A stretch of DNA of 64,000 nucleotides, taken from NCBI GenBank assembly GCA_037157565.1, contig JAZHRO010000013.1, positions 74,083,501 to 74,147,500 of the forward strand, read 5' to 3'. Made by a program: the position numbers and the translations under genes. This DNA comes from Thalassia testudinum. Lineage: Eukaryota > Streptophyta > Magnoliopsida > Alismatales > Hydrocharitaceae. The stretch's first letter is position 1. Each line of letters opens with the position of its first letter. Below the pieces are notes generated by a model that saw only the letters and a program-made list of their open reading frames with translations, was not told the origin of the DNA and did not search any database. Below, piece by piece: positions 36,301 to 48,355 of this stretch.

Positions 36301-38017
36301 CTACCATGGCCAGTAAAATGGCCCAAATGGTGGTGGTGGATGACACATCGGATGGGGCTCCCATCCGTAGCTTGGAGGCCTGGGCATTGGCGCCAGTCTC
36401 CAATCTGGTGGTCGACATGCGGCGAGTCCGTCGCTTGTTTGCCATCTCGTTGGTCTTCTTGTTCTCCTCCTTGGTCTACTCCTTGGTTCTCCCAACTCGA
36501 GTTGACCAGCCTTGAGCTTGTAGGTCCAGTCCTTCGTGTTGTAGTCATCCCTGAAACACACAAAATAAGATTCCAAATCTTCCTTCGGTATCCAAGTGAG
36601 CTTGGATCCGGATCTGTTAGCGGATCTCCTTGACGGAGATCCTTTCTCAATCTTAGGGCTATATAAATCATCTACTTTGTTGATTAATTTGTTAGAGTTT
36701 TCCTTAAGACATGCAATTTCTTTTTCTATAGTATGCATCTTAGTCTTTAAGTCACATATTTCTAACTTTAAACTATCATTTTCCTCAATCAATTTATTAT
36801 TTTCATTGATGAGGTTATGATTTTCTAATAATAGGTTATCATTTTTAGGACAAGCTTCTAGATCCTTAAGTTTTATTTCTAACCTATCATTTTCAGATTT
36901 AAGAAAGCTAAGATTCTTTTTCATGCTTTTGTTTTCTATTTTTAGTGATTTACTAAGCTCAAATAGTTCATTAAAAGCTTCTTGTAAATCGTAACTTACC
37001 TCGTTGTCTGAGTCGCTTCCACTTTCGCTATCGCTTCCTCTGGCCATGAAACCAAAGCAAGAGGTTTCTTCTTTTTTTCTTCTTCTTCCTCCGAGCATGA
37101 ATCGTCCCAAGTGGCTTGGAATGCCTTCTTCTTAGATTTCTTCTCCTTTTCCTTCTTCTTCTCTTTTTTGAGAAGAGGGCACTTTGGTCGTAGGTGCCTT
37201 TTCTCGTTGCAGTGATAGCAACGTCTCAGGCTCTCCTTCTTCTCTTTCTTTAATTCCCTACAAAACTTGAAAATTTTTTTAAGTAAAATTCTAAAGTCTT
37301 CGTCGTTGGAACTTACCTCGCTATCCGACGCGGCTCTGAAGGCGAGAGTCTTCTTCTGTTTAGGCTCCGGTGTATCCTTCTTCTTTTGCTTCAACTTTGT
37401 CTCGTAGGCCATTAGATTGCCTAGGAGATCTTCCATGTTGAGCTCCTCCACTTTATTCGCCTCTTTGATGGCGGTGACTTTCTGTTCCCATTCCGGTCCA
37501 AGGGAACGAACAAGCTTCCCTTAAGCTCCCCCTTGATGAAAGTCTTTCCTAAGGCTTTCAAGTTATTTACAATGAGAGTGAACCTAGTGTTCATCTCACT
37601 TAAAGACTCGTTAGGTTTCATAGAAAAACATTCAAATTCTTGAGAAAGTAAATTTATTTTAGAAGTTTTTACCTTAGAGGTACCTTCGTGAGTTACCTCA
37701 AGTGTGTGCCAGATCTCGTATGCGGTGGCGCATTGCGAGATTCTGTTGAACTCCTCCGAGCTAAGTGCGCAGTAGAGGGCGTTCATGGTCTTCGCGTTCA
37801 AAGAGAGTTCGCGAATTTGTTGTTGCGAGTAGCCTCCCGCGGGTTTTTCTGGGATCTCAAATGGCATCTCACACCTGGCCCAAATCGTGAAGTCATTGGC
37901 TTGAAGCCAAGTCTTCATCCGCAGCTTCTAGTAGGGGTAGTTGCTCCCGTCGAAGAATGGCGGACGGGACGTGGACTGCCCCTCGGAGATTCGGATTGCG
38001 GATGTGCTCCCCTCCAT
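36301..38017 (-). pseudogene. Gag polyprotein of the gag-only LTR element
   Basis: Capsid protein gene. It starts at ATG 38017-38015 with MEGSTSAIRISEGQSTSRPP, continues through a UBN2/copia gag region (LNAKTMNALYCALSSEEFNR, KVKTSKINLLSQEFECFSMK), a CCHC knuckle CYHCNEKRHLRPKC at 37179-37220 within a lysine-rich stretch, then a coiled coil of about 110 residues (36600-37000) and a basic, proline-rich tail. Defects are few: one stop at 37928-37930, apparently a tryptophan codon changed to TAG, and two frameshifts, near 37440 and 37050. No pol gene follows. The coiled coil is a trait of SIRE-type gag. Confidence 0.88.
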
Positions 38018-38057
38018 GATCTTCTTGCTGGGTGTTACTCCGATCTCGTAAGAACCT

Positions 38058-38071
38058 GCTCTGATACCAAC
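38058..38071 (-). other. Primer-binding site of the gag-only element
   Basis: Minus-strand GTTGGTATCAGAGC adjoining the 5' LTR; matches initiator methionine tRNA. Confidence 0.9.
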
Positions 38072-39784
38072 TGAAGATTCGTCCCTACCAGGAGGGGGTG
38101 ACGTAATAATTGCGGAAATAAATATAAACAATCTTACAAAAAAATAATCGCACAATGTACATAATAATTTTTTAGGTGGAAATCCAAACCGGGTGAAAAC
38201 CACTACCTAACCCTCTCGAGTTAGGATTTTCCGATCAACCAGGTTGATCAAAATCCACTAAACGAATCACTTTAAACGAGGGTGATTCAACCTTAATTAC
38301 AACCACGCTACTTAAAGGAGGGTAGCGTACCTCAACCCCTTCTCTCCACGAGAAGGATTTTGTCTCGCGAAGGAGACGGGAATTCGCAAAACGAATACCC
38401 AACCAAATAACAAAGATAAAAGAAACAACAAGTCCTATAGAGCCAACAAAGTAATTTTAAACCTAGCTTCTATAGGAATTAGGAAACTCCCCTTTGCAAG
38501 GAGTGCATCGAGTTGATGACGCGGTGCATGTGCCACGCGACGGCGCAACGTCGCTCTCGTGAACAACGGTGGGAGAGCAGGTGTGCAAAGCTTGATGCTC
38601 TCTAGAGAATGGAGCTTGAGCTTGGAGAGCAAGAGCTAGCTAGGACACAAAAGAGTGTGAAAGTATGTAGCCAAGTGTGTCTTGTGTATCTTTTGGTGTG
38701 TTTTTGTGTTGCAAAAGCTCCCCTCTATTTATAGAGGCCTTAGGAAGGCTTTGGAAGGCTTGGAAAAGCTTCCATAGCCGTTGAGTACAAAGCCCAAAAG
38801 AATCACGCCGAAATCAGGACAATGATTACACTTGACAGGGTAATCAAACGTCTAATTCTGGAATCAGACGTCTGGAAGACCACTTTAAGACGTCAGATTT
38901 AAAGGTCAGACGTCTGATTTCGGGCGGGTTCCTTCCTGACTTGAATCAGATGTAAACAGGGTTCTTGTGCAAGTTCATCAGACGACTTACAGGACGTCTG
39001 GCACTATGTCTGGACATCTGGAAACCTACTTTTCGTGGGAATGGATTTGCAACGGCTAGAAAATCTCTGAGAAGAGATTTTCGGGTCAGTCGAGGCAAAA
39101 CGGTCAATTATCAGACGTCTGGAAGGGCTTAAGGACGTCTGATAAGGCTCTAACGGTCATATCCTTGAGTGAATGTCAAGAGAGCCAACGGTCTACTAAT
39201 TGGACGTCTGGCAAAAGCATCAGACGTCTTCTAAGACGTCTGGACTAAGGCTGGACGTCTGATTTCATCAGATAGAATACTAAGTACAGCCTAATAATTA
39301 TCAAACGTCTGAAACAACAGTCAGACGTCTTAAAATACTTTATCAGACGTCTGATTTGGGAATTAGACGTCTGGAAACTCTGTTTGAACCCTATATTGGT
39401 TTTCTAAGTATTCTACAGAAAACCTAAGTATCCTATGGTTGTGCGGGTATTCCTAGGACTACTGTTAGGGTACTTTGAGGCTCTTTAACATGAATCTAAG
39501 TAACAAAAATAAAGAGCAACAGAAGAAACGAAAAATACAAGGAGTACAAGAGAAGGAAATCTATCATATTCTTCATCTCCTTCCTTCTTCAATCTATCGC
39601 TCCTCGCGAATCTCCTCTGTTCTCCGTCAAGCTCCTCCAATCCGTCCTGGATGCGAGCTCGAATTTCGTCTAATCATGTATCCATTTGCAATTGGCCTGA
39701 AATCTAAGACTCCAAGTGCAAATGTTAAATAACACGTGTTTTGTTATCATCAAAATAAATGATCGTGGTGCTCTAGCACCAACA
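38072..39784 (-). repeat. 5' LTR of the gag-only element
   Basis: 1713 bp, partner of 34280-35971, with TATA box at 38725-38734 and AGACGTCT array at about 38840-39380. Contains about 20 bases (39459-39479 region) absent from the other LTR. Confidence 0.95.
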
Positions 39785-40143
39785 GATTGGAGGCAGCTGA
39801 CAAAAAGAAGACTCAGCGTTTTGTTGCAGATGGGCGGGTTGGTCCAAAGTAGATTATTATAAGCCCCATTAAAGCAAACAGGAAGTCAAAAGAAGCTTCC
39901 TTTCAAGTTTTCAACAAGCTCTCGTTCACCATTCTCTTAGAGAATGAAAATAAAGAAGAATAATGTAATACTTTGTTTACACAATAAGAAATTAAATTAA
40001 ATACAAACCTTCGCTTATGGGTAACTCTTCTTAATATGGAATTCTTACTTTAATACATTCATCTTCAAAGTTATTCTACAAGAGTTTACATTAGAAAAAA
40101 GTCACAACATATAAAGACATACATGTATATTTAAAGAAAAATA

Positions 40144-41946
40144 TCAAAAAATGACTTTCAAGTTTAAGTTACTTACATGTGAAATGTTAATACTAGCTCG
40201 AATCCAATCAGATGCACATACTAGGCCTTCCACCGTCTTTGGTGCTAGAGAACTTCTATAATCTGTAAGAACTCTTCCACCCGCACTAAATGCAGATTCT
40301 GAAGCAACAGAAGTGATTGGAATGGATAATATATCTCTAACCATAACTAAAAGAATTGGAAACTTTAAGGAATTTGAGTTCCACCAATCCAACACATCAA
40401 AAGAAGGATCTCCTTTTCTTATTCTTAATGTGGGTTCTTCGAAATATCTATCAAAATTTGATTTTTTGGGAAGCTCACTTTCAACATTATCCAAGTATTT
40501 GTCTAACTCAGTTTCACTTGACAAATCAAGAGATTCCTCACATTGATATGAATGTTTTGCTACTTCACTTTAAGCACCAACCTTTTTTGTGTAATACTCG
40601 AAAATGTTAGACAAATCATTTTTCAACTTTTTCAATTGATCCTAAGCATCCATGAAATCATAAACCCTCTCAAATATGAACTCAATGGACTTGAATGTAA
40701 TTATCATCTCTTCTAGCATAATTTTGAAAAATAAATTTATAAAAAATTACATAATCCAACATGAAAAAGGTGGAATTTCAATGAGTAGGAACATCCATGG
40801 ATAAGCCTTTAGAAGTTAGGATGTTTAATTGTCTAGCAATGTCTCCAAACTTTTTCAAATGTGCTGGACTTTTCTTCATTTACTTCACACTTTCTCTAAT
40901 GTTGAAAATACAAGCTTGAACAGCAAGAAGGCCATCTTGAATGATAAGATTTAAAATGTGAGCACAACACCTCTCATGAAAAAGCTCTCCATTGGAAAAC
41001 AAGCACCCTCGCCCACTAAAAGTATCTATCATTGTTCTCACCACTACATCATTACTACTAGCATTGTTTGGAGTGATGCTAATTACTTTACTGTCAACAC
41101 TTCACTCAACTAGACAACTTAGTAGAGCATTTACAATCACAATCCCAATGTGTGGTAGATTTAGTTCACAAAAATTGAGAATGCATTTTTGTAACTTCCA
41201 ATTTGAATCAACATAATGAGTAGTTAAACATATATATCCTCTTGTTTGATTTGATGTCCAAGTATCAGATGTCAAACTGATCATTTCAACTTCTGAAGGA
41301 CTCTTCTTCAAATTGTCCTTCTCAAATGAAACAATTTTCATGAAATCATTTGTGATTGTGGCTCTTAAAACTTTTACATAATTACAATTGAAGTACTTCA
41401 ACATAGTATTGAAGAAACACTCTTCAACAATGCTTAATGCATGTTTATGCACTATTAGCCACTTTGAAATAAGTTCTCGAGTTTTCAATTGATCAAACTT
41501 GGAAGATGACATAGAAAGGATGCTTAAGTAGTCATTTTCTAATGATGGAGGATTGAATGACAAACTATTATGTTTCTTATCAATATTTGGTCTACTAGGA
41601 CATTCTTTGGTTTGATGGCGCATCAAATGTGAGGTTGTCCCACTTGGAATTATCTTATATTTATGGTTACAATCCTTGCATACCGACATTTTCTTCGTAA
41701 TGTCCTTTTCTGTCACAATTTCTATGAAAATGTTTTATAAATGGTTAATCTTTTCCTTCTTCCTTGCCTAGCAAGTGGACCACTCTGAACATTCTGATTT
41801 ATTTCCTCACAATCTTGTTTTTGATATTCTTCATTAACTTCAACAATTTCAATGAGTTCATTATTAACTTCATTTTCCTCACGAGGTGAATCAGGTGATA
41901 CATGATGTGCACTATTATGAGATGAAGGAAGTTTCATCATTGACAT
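40144..41946 (-). pseudogene. hAT transposase with BED zinc finger
   Basis: Transposase of the 11-kb hAT element. From the N-terminus: acidic leader and RRKR basic patch (41722-41946), BED-type finger with CKDC, SGTTSHLMRH and C (near 41600-41670), the catalytic-core start SLTSDTWTS near 41260, then the block ITPNNAS near 41070, FHERCCAHILNLIIQDGL near 40950, and the C-terminal hAT dimerisation domain in 40144-40524 (DVLDWWNSNSLKFPIL, then ITSVASESAFSAGGRVL). Defects: a frameshift near 41720, a tryptophan-to-stop change at about 41102, and further damage in 40530-40900. The block normally reading TLDNAS has asparagine in place of the acidic residue. Confidence 0.9.
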
Positions 41947-41999
41947 CTAACAATGCATAATGAAAGTTAAATTAAAATTCCACACACAATCAAATAAAA

Positions 42000-43700
42000 A
42001 AATATCTATGCAAGAATACCACTAGAAACACGTTCCATGAAGAAATTTGTTGTTGACAACAATAGTCAAAAAATAAATATATTTCCCCTTTTCATAACAT
42101 AATACTAAAATCATTATATTAACCTAACGGTGACAGGTAACATTGGAGGGAAAGTAAACCAACATGGATAACCTAGTAGGTTTCTAATCAAACAAGTAAA
42201 CTTCTATCTTTTACCCTTATATACCTCATTCTAGCTTAATTTTCCTTTAATTCACCAACTTCTATCCCGTACAGATTAGGTAAAGTACATTGCAATAATT
42301 GTTGAGATCCTTATATGCAAGCTACCCACGTAACCCACTACTGGTGCAACAACTAATGACACCACTTCTAACATAACTGAAAGAGGGCGAATGGTTGCAA
42401 ATTTGAAAGTGAAAGGTGGTCTTTTAAAGTTGAAAAATTATTCATAGTAACAAGACATACACTTTAGATCAATATCAATGCAAGCTCTGACAACTGAGAT
42501 TGAAAGAATAAGGTAAATAATATATAGTTGCTTGGATAAATATACTGGATCTGATGAAATAGAATTATTAAAATCTACCAACTTCTCTAGTATCCCATAA
42601 AATTGAGCCGCATCAAACACGAGAAATCCTTTCTAAAGTAAGTTTTACGTATAATATAAGACATCAGATGAAACACGAGCATGTAGCCGATTAGACTATT
42701 TCTCCAAATACCAAAAAAGTTCCACTTGAATGTAATAATTTAGAAAATCAATGGATATAAGGAAAGAGAAGGAAAAGGAATACCTTTGGAATGTGCTTAC
42801 AAGTAAGCCGTTTAGAGGTACCTAAATCTGGGAAGCAAAAAGATATGAGAACACATTACATTGAAATTTTCATGTTTAAATAATGACCCACTATGAGAGA
42901 TTTACCAAAGGACTTAGTCAGATTAATAGGTTCATCCATCCAGTTCCATCTATTTTTCCTCCCCCCCAATATTAAAATATGATGTTGAAAGCATTTATTC
43001 AAAAAATAAAGGAGGACTTGTAACGCAACAAAGGAATGGCACACGCAATTGGATGGCAGAGGAGGTGATCTAACATTGGGCATCGATCAGAGGGGCTTTG
43101 AGTAGTGATCGTTGCGATGGTTGGGAAATTGGTGGAGGTGGCAAGGTGATTGGCCGGAGGATGAGATGGCTGGGCAATCAATGGAGGTGGCGATCGAAGG
43201 GGTTGGCTGTGCGGCTGTGCTTGCAAGAGGGAGCCGCACAAGCATCGAAGGGGCTGCGACGGCCAACAGGAAGGCACGATGGTCGATGTAGTTAGGTGTG
43301 CTATGGAAGGAGCTGCATAATCGAAGGGGCTGTGTGATCGAAGATGAAGCGGTTGGCAAGGAAAATCGATGCCGCTAGCATTGGGAAGGAGGAGCCACTC
43401 GGGGTTTCTAATGAGGTTTTGTTTTTGACGAGGGGGGAGGACGTGGGCGCTTGAGGGTGGGTGAGCGAGTGAGTGGAATTTTTTTTGAGGGATTGTGTGG
43501 GATGTGAATTTGGTAATTGGGAAGGCTTTTTGTTTTCATTTTTTGTTTTCTTTTTCTTTGTACCGTAGAGATGGGGAGTGAGGGGGAACTAAGGGAAGGT
43601 GGGAAGGTTTATTATTTTTTTTCTTTTTTAAAATCAAATGGATTTTTAATATCCACATAAATGTATAATTATATCTACATATATTTTTATTTGTATGTAT
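42000..43700. other. hAT leader region
   Basis: Sequence between the transposase start and the right inverted repeat, about 1.7 kb. A GC-rich block at 43090-43460 has long open frames on both strands with no motif; it may be the untranslated first exon or promoter. The open frame 42438-42620 (minus) is unassigned. Confidence 0.4.
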
Positions 43701-43842
43701 TTTCGAATTCGAACTTTTATTGAACGAACATTCACTATGTTCATATTCGATTTGTTAAGCTAGTGTACATAATGTTAATGTTCATGTTTGGTTCATTTCT
43801 TTTCGAACGAATTTAAACTGTTCACTTCGATTAGTAACCCTA

Positions 43843-43850
43843 CCCACTAA
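43843..43850. repeat. Right target-site duplication of the hAT transposon
   Basis: CCCACTAA, partner of 32809-32816. Confidence 0.85.
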
Positions 43851-44157
43851 GAGACCTATAATGACTATACAACAAAAAACATAAAGAATTTGCATCCGCC
43901 TGACTAGTAAGGTTGAGTGAATCCAAATCCTATCACAAGGAAATAGTTGAACCAAAATAACATGGCTGCGATCAACTCGACAAGTCCAACTAAACAAATA
44001 GGTGAACACTCGGATGTTCATGGTGTAGGGCCCTGAACCTGGATTTTTCTCACTTGACCTTAGTTTTCCCTCTTGACAAGGAATTCAATGCCCTCTGTTT
44101 CACGTAAATTGGAGCATGTAGCTTGCGTTGTGGAAATTTTGCAAGTAAACATTTGTG
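43851..44157. other. Unassigned sequence between hAT and gypsy element
   Basis: About 300 bases with no recognised feature. Its right edge is the break at which the gypsy 3' LTR is truncated. Confidence 0.4.
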
Positions 44158-45539
44158 TAAATATTTCTAATTTAGCATGCACTTTATTGATATAAACCAC
44201 AGGAGTAGAGATGACCACCCTACTAGGGGTACAGGTGGCGTGGGGGCTCGAACGTTGGATCCTGACGTCTCCGCGGGTCCCGTGTGCACTATGAATTGGA
44301 GACCTATAATGTTGACCAATATGTCAAACAAGCTCAAAATAGTATAGACACGACCCTAACAGGTAAGAAATTCTGAAAGGAAATCAACGATACTTTGTTT
44401 GTGTAAAACTGATTCCGTTTGAACCCTAAACTGGACCAAAAACACGCACCCTAACCAAAATCAGACGTCTGGGGTGAGTCTTAGACGTCTTAAATGAGCG
44501 CAGAAGATCACCTTGCTTTCCTGCGTTTGTACTCATTGTCTGCTACCCCTCACAGTCTTTTGAGGGCATCTCTAGATGTCTGACATTGCTCCCAGTCGTC
44601 TGGGAGAGCAGTCGAACGTCTGACATGACTTCCAGACGTCCTAAAGTATCTCGAATGTTGCCCCATGTGCCTTTCCAACATCATTGTACCTGCACACGCA
44701 CGCGCAGTGAAAAAAAAATGACAACTCACCCCTCCATATTTCACATGCATGCCTATGCAGGGTCTGTACCTTAGCACTTTGCGTGCTAGTGGACGTCCTG
44801 AACTCTCTCCGGATGTCGGACAACCCCTCTAGACGTCTGACGAAGGTCACAGATGTCTGATAATGCGGAAATATCAGCGCGAACACCTCCTCCTTGCCCT
44901 TAGAGCTACAACGGCTACCACTGCAGCTTCAAGAGACCTCGAGGCTCTTCCTCACGAGCTCCTCCAACTCCTCCTCTCGTACGCACCGCTCCCTCTCCCA
45001 CGCTCTCTCTTCCTCTCCTCTGTGCTTCACCTGCTGCCCTCCCTCTCCCATGCTTTCTCTTCCTCTCCTAGCTCCTCCTACACCCCCCTTCTTCCCATGT
45101 GCATTCCTCAAGCTCCCCTCCTCTCCTTCTCCACGCACAGATGCAAGGGAAAGGAGGGAAGGTGATGGATGGCGATGGTGAGGCGAATGGAGGAGCGTCC
45201 TCTGTGCTCCTCCTACTCCCTTCCTCTCCTTCTCCGTCACCCACGGTTGCAAGGGTGGAGGAGGGGTGGTGAGGCAATGGAGATGTGGGGAGGTGGTTGC
45301 CGTGGGATGGAGAGGGTGGAGGGGTGAAAAGGGTTTTATAGGGAAGGGTTAGAGTTTTATGGTGGGAGGGGGTTGCGTTGAGTTGTGTGGGTGTTGGGCC
45401 GAGTTAATTGCAACCTTGGCCCTGCAAAATCCCTTCGTTCCCGCAGAGTCCATAGAGTAAATCCTAGGGGGTTTAAAAATGGATTAACACGTCTAAAATT
45501 ATGGAAAATTCCGAACGACCCTTGGGAAGGGTCATTTCA
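44158..45539 (-). repeat. Truncated 3' LTR of the gypsy element
   Basis: Corresponds to 51972-55028 of the 5' LTR without the nested insert. Carries the AGACGTCT-type palindromes at 44460-44860 and a GC-rich, CT-rich segment with spurious open frames (44863-45277). The part matching 50549-51971 is deleted. Confidence 0.88.
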
Positions 45540-45639
45540 ACATAACAAATTTAAAGGAAGTTTCGTTCCTGAAACTTGAGCAAACTAGGATGTAGAAATA
45601 AATGAACATGGGTATAACAAACTTAAAGAGGATCAAAGT

Positions 45640-47047
45640 AGGTCAGAAGTGACGTACCCTCAAAAAGCTTCGAGTACTGATCTCGCATCGCCGCCTCGGG
45701 CTCCTAAGTCACCTCCTTGTACCGCTGGCTTCTCCACAAGACCTTTACCAGTGGAACCTCCTTCCGCCTCAGGTTTTTGACGGCTTTATCCAGTATCTGT
45801 ACCAGCCTTTCGGGGTAGGTCAAGTCATCCCGCACCTCGATGCTCTTGTAGCTCAGAACATGGCTGGGATCGGTGATGTATCTCCTGAGGTTGGACATGT
45901 GAAACACGTTGTACACTTCAGAGAGCTGGAAAGGAAGGGCAAGCTGGTAAGCAACGGATCCTACCCGCTCCAAGACCTCAAAAGGCCCTACAAACCTCGG
46001 CACAAGCTTCCCTTTCACCCCAAAATGCTACAAGCCCTTCATGGGCGAAACACGGAGGAAGACATGATCCCCAACCTCAAACTATATCTCTCGGCACTTC
46101 CTATCGGCGTAGCTCTTCTACCTACTCCTGACGGTACAGAGTCATCTGTGAATCTACTCTATCACCTCCTAACTCTGTCGGATCAACCTGGGACCAACCT
46201 TCCGCTTGGTCCCTACCTCAACCCAACTTAAGGGAGTCATACACTTCCTCTTATACAATTCCTCAAAAGATGCCATGCTCGAGTGATAGTTGTTATTGTA
46301 TGCAAACTTTGCCTGGAGCAAATACTCATCCCAGGAGTCTCTCCAGTCTAGTACACAAATGCGTAGAAGATCCTCAAGGGTTCGAATGGTGCGCTCTAAC
46401 TGTCCGACGGTCTGGGGGTGGTAGGCAGTACTGAACCTCAAGTGGGTCCCCAAGGCTTGCTGGAACTCCTCCCAAAACTGGGAAGTAAAATGGGTATCCC
46501 GATCGGATACGATCTCACGAGGGACTTCGTGAAGGTGCACCACATCTCTAATGTAACGCTCTGCTAGCTGTGCTGGCCCAAAGGTCAATTGGATCGGCAA
46601 ATACCGTGCCGCCTTCGTCAATCTGTCCACTATCACCCAAACTGCATTGTGTCCTCGCTATGTAACTGGTAGTCCCACTACCACGTCCTTAGTGATACTC
46701 TCCCACTTCCACTCTAGCACAGGAAGTGGTTGTAGCGACCCTGCATGCCCCTGGTGTTCGGCCTTCACTTACTGGCATACAAAACACTATTAAACGAACT
46801 CATTCACATCCCGTTTCATCCCCTTCCACCAGAAGTCGCGTCGCAGATCATGGTACATCTTGGTGTTGCTAGGATATATGGTGAACCTGGACCCGTATGC
46901 CTCAGCCAGAAGCTCCCTCAACAGCTCCTCGTCTCTAGGAACGCGCAAACATCCCCTCATGCGCAGGATCTCGTCAGTAAAAGTGAAGTCTCCTGGGTCC
47001 CCTGTCAACACCCTGTCTCGCAGTGTCTGTAGATACGGATCAACCAT
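45640..47047 (-). pseudogene. Gypsy integrase with chromodomain
   Basis: Integrase joins the element's DNA to the chromosome. From the N-terminus: zinc-binding region in 46790-47047 (ending MYHDLRRDFWWKGMKRDVNEFV), catalytic core in 46169-46636 (VDRLTKAARYLP, VSDRDTHFTSQFWEEF, then QLERTIRTLEDLLR holding the glutamate), and a C-terminal part in 45704-46018 with GPFEVLERVGSVAYQLALP. The chromodomain follows: YPERLVQILDKAVKNLRRKE, LVKVLWRSQRYKEVT, then EPEAAMR after a stop that replaces tryptophan. The three acidic core positions look kept, but stops between the blocks make it non-functional. Confidence 0.9.
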
Positions 47048-47049
47048 CT

Positions 47050-48340
47050 GTCCAATAATGATACGGTCTATCAGCTTTGGTCATCCCTGTCTTGTCACTG
47101 TCACTGCCCCGCAGCACCCCTGTGGCTCCTAGGGTCGCCAACTGCCCACCTCCTCCATGAGTCTCGAACTCTGTGCCTGTAAGCTGGTCAAGTGGGTGGG
47201 CACCCTCCGGCTCAAGGCGTCAGCCACCACATTGGCTCCTGTGTGATAGGAGATGCTGTAGTCATAGTCCTTCAGAAGCTCTAACCAACGCCTCTGCCTC
47301 ATGTTGAGCTCCTTCTGATCAAATATGTACTTGAGGCTCTTATTATCTGTGAAGATTTCAAAGGTCTCACTGTACAGGTAATGCCTCCATATCTTCCACG
47401 CAAAGACAACTGCTGCCAGCTCTAAGTCATGGGTGGGGTAATTATGCTCATGGGGCTTTAGTTGTTATGAAGCGTAAGTGACAACGTGGCCTCGCTGCAT
47501 GAGCACACCACTTAACCCCTGCAACGAAGCATCAGTGTAGACCACAAAATCGCCACTACTATCTGGGATGGTGAGTACAGGAGTTGAAGTCAGTCTCTCC
47601 TTTAACTCCTAAAAGCACAACTCGCACTCGTCTGTCCAAGTAAACGGCATGTCTTTCCTGGTCAACCGAGTCATGGGACGCTTAATCTGGGAGAACCCCC
47701 TGATAAATCGTCGGTAGTAGCCTGCTAGCCCTAGGAAGCTGTGTATCTCTGTCACTGTACGTGATCTCTCCCACCTAAGCACGACCTCAACCTTGGCTGG
47801 ATCCATAGCAATCTCGTCTCCTGAGACCACATGGCCTAAGAAAGTAACCTGTCTCAACCAGAACTCACACTTGCTGTACTTGGCATACAGCTTGCGTTGC
47901 CTCAAACTGTCCAGGACCATGCATAGATGCTGTCCATGCTGAGACTAATCCCAGGAGTAAACTAGTACATCATCAATGAACACCACAAACTGGTCCAGGT
48001 ACAGTATAAAGATGTGGTTCATCAGATCCATGAAAGCAGTGGGGGCATTGGTCAGCCTAAACGACATGTCCAAGAACTCGTAGTGTCTGCACCGAGTACG
48101 GAAGGTTGTCTTGGAGACGTCGGTCTCCTTTATCCTCAACTGGTGGTAACCTGACCTTAGGTCTATCTTGGAGAACACTGTGGCGTCTCTCAATTGATCA
48201 AAGAGATCGTCAATGCGAGGCAGTGGGTACTTGTTCTTGACGGTGACCCGATTCAACTGTTTGTAGTCAACAGAAAATCGAAGGGTGCCATCCTTCTTCA
48301 CGAACAACACAGGGCCCCCCCCATGGGGACGCACTGGGCC
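47050..48340 (-). pseudogene. Gypsy reverse transcriptase and RNase H
   Basis: RT occupies 47609-48334: [20 protein letters not shown], then [15 protein letters not shown], and the active-site block [14 protein letters not shown] near 47945-47990, followed by KCEFWLRQVTFLGHVVS in the frame 47609-47920. RNase H follows at about 47130-47570 ([54 protein letters not shown]). The order and spacing are those of gypsy pol. Stops occur at about 47615, 47942 and elsewhere. Confidence 0.92.
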
Positions 48341-48355
48341 TCACAAAACCCTTCT

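Larger units (their letters stand above)
34280..39784 (-). mobile_element. Gag-only copia-like LTR retrotransposon with 1.7-kb LTRs
   Basis: Minus-strand element. 5' LTR 38072-39784 (1713 bp), 3' LTR 34280-35971 (1692 bp), both TGTTGGTGCT...ATCTTCA, differing by scattered single bases and one block of about 20 bases near 39460. Primer site GTTGGTATCAGAGC is at 38058-38071; the purine tract AAAAAGGGGGAGA lies directly before the 3' LTR. The 2.1-kb interior encodes gag only. Exact 5-bp duplication GATTG. LTR start, purine tract and coiled-coil gag resemble the SIRE/Maximus-type copia lineage, but there is no protease, integrase or RT, so it resembles the non-autonomous terminal-repeat gag elements (TR-GAG) known from plants. 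Confidence 0.93.
33946..39879. repeat. Direct duplication inside the hAT transposon, copy 2 (split)
   Basis: Sequence 33946-34279 and 39785-39879 together match 33181-33605. The split by the LTR element shows that the duplication is older than the LTR insertion. Confidence 0.85.
32817..43842 (-). mobile_element. hAT DNA transposon with transposase, carrying a nested LTR element
   Basis: Terminal inverted repeats CAGGGGTGCTAATTGAA (32817-32833) and TAGGGTTACTAATCGAA (read inward from 43842) agree at 13 of 17 bases, with an 8-bp near-perfect duplication. Both ends have clustered subterminal GTTCGA/TTCGAA motifs (32860-33090 and 43700-43830), the usual transposase binding pattern. The transposase is on the minus strand at 40144-41946. 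A 5.5-kb LTR element sits inside at 34280-39784, leaving a hAT of about 5.5 kb, larger than Ac. An internal 0.4-kb direct duplication lies on the left side. Confidence 0.93.

Noticed and set aside
36285..36633. Plus-strand frames opposite the gag coiled-coil tail
   Set aside because: Shadows of the minus-strand gag; low-complexity content mirrors it.
43000..43360. Proline/serine-rich minus-strand frame in the hAT leader
   Set aside because: Overlapping open frames on both strands with no domain; explained by local GC content.
32817..43842. Treating the 11-kb hAT region as two separate elements at its LTR insertion
   Set aside because: Inverted repeats, the 8-bp duplication and the split direct duplication show one element with an LTR element inside.
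44863..45277. Overlapping open frames in a CT/GA-rich segment of the gypsy LTR
   Set aside because: The same segment recurs at 54426-54839 in the other LTR with different frame breaks; it is LTR sequence, not a gene.
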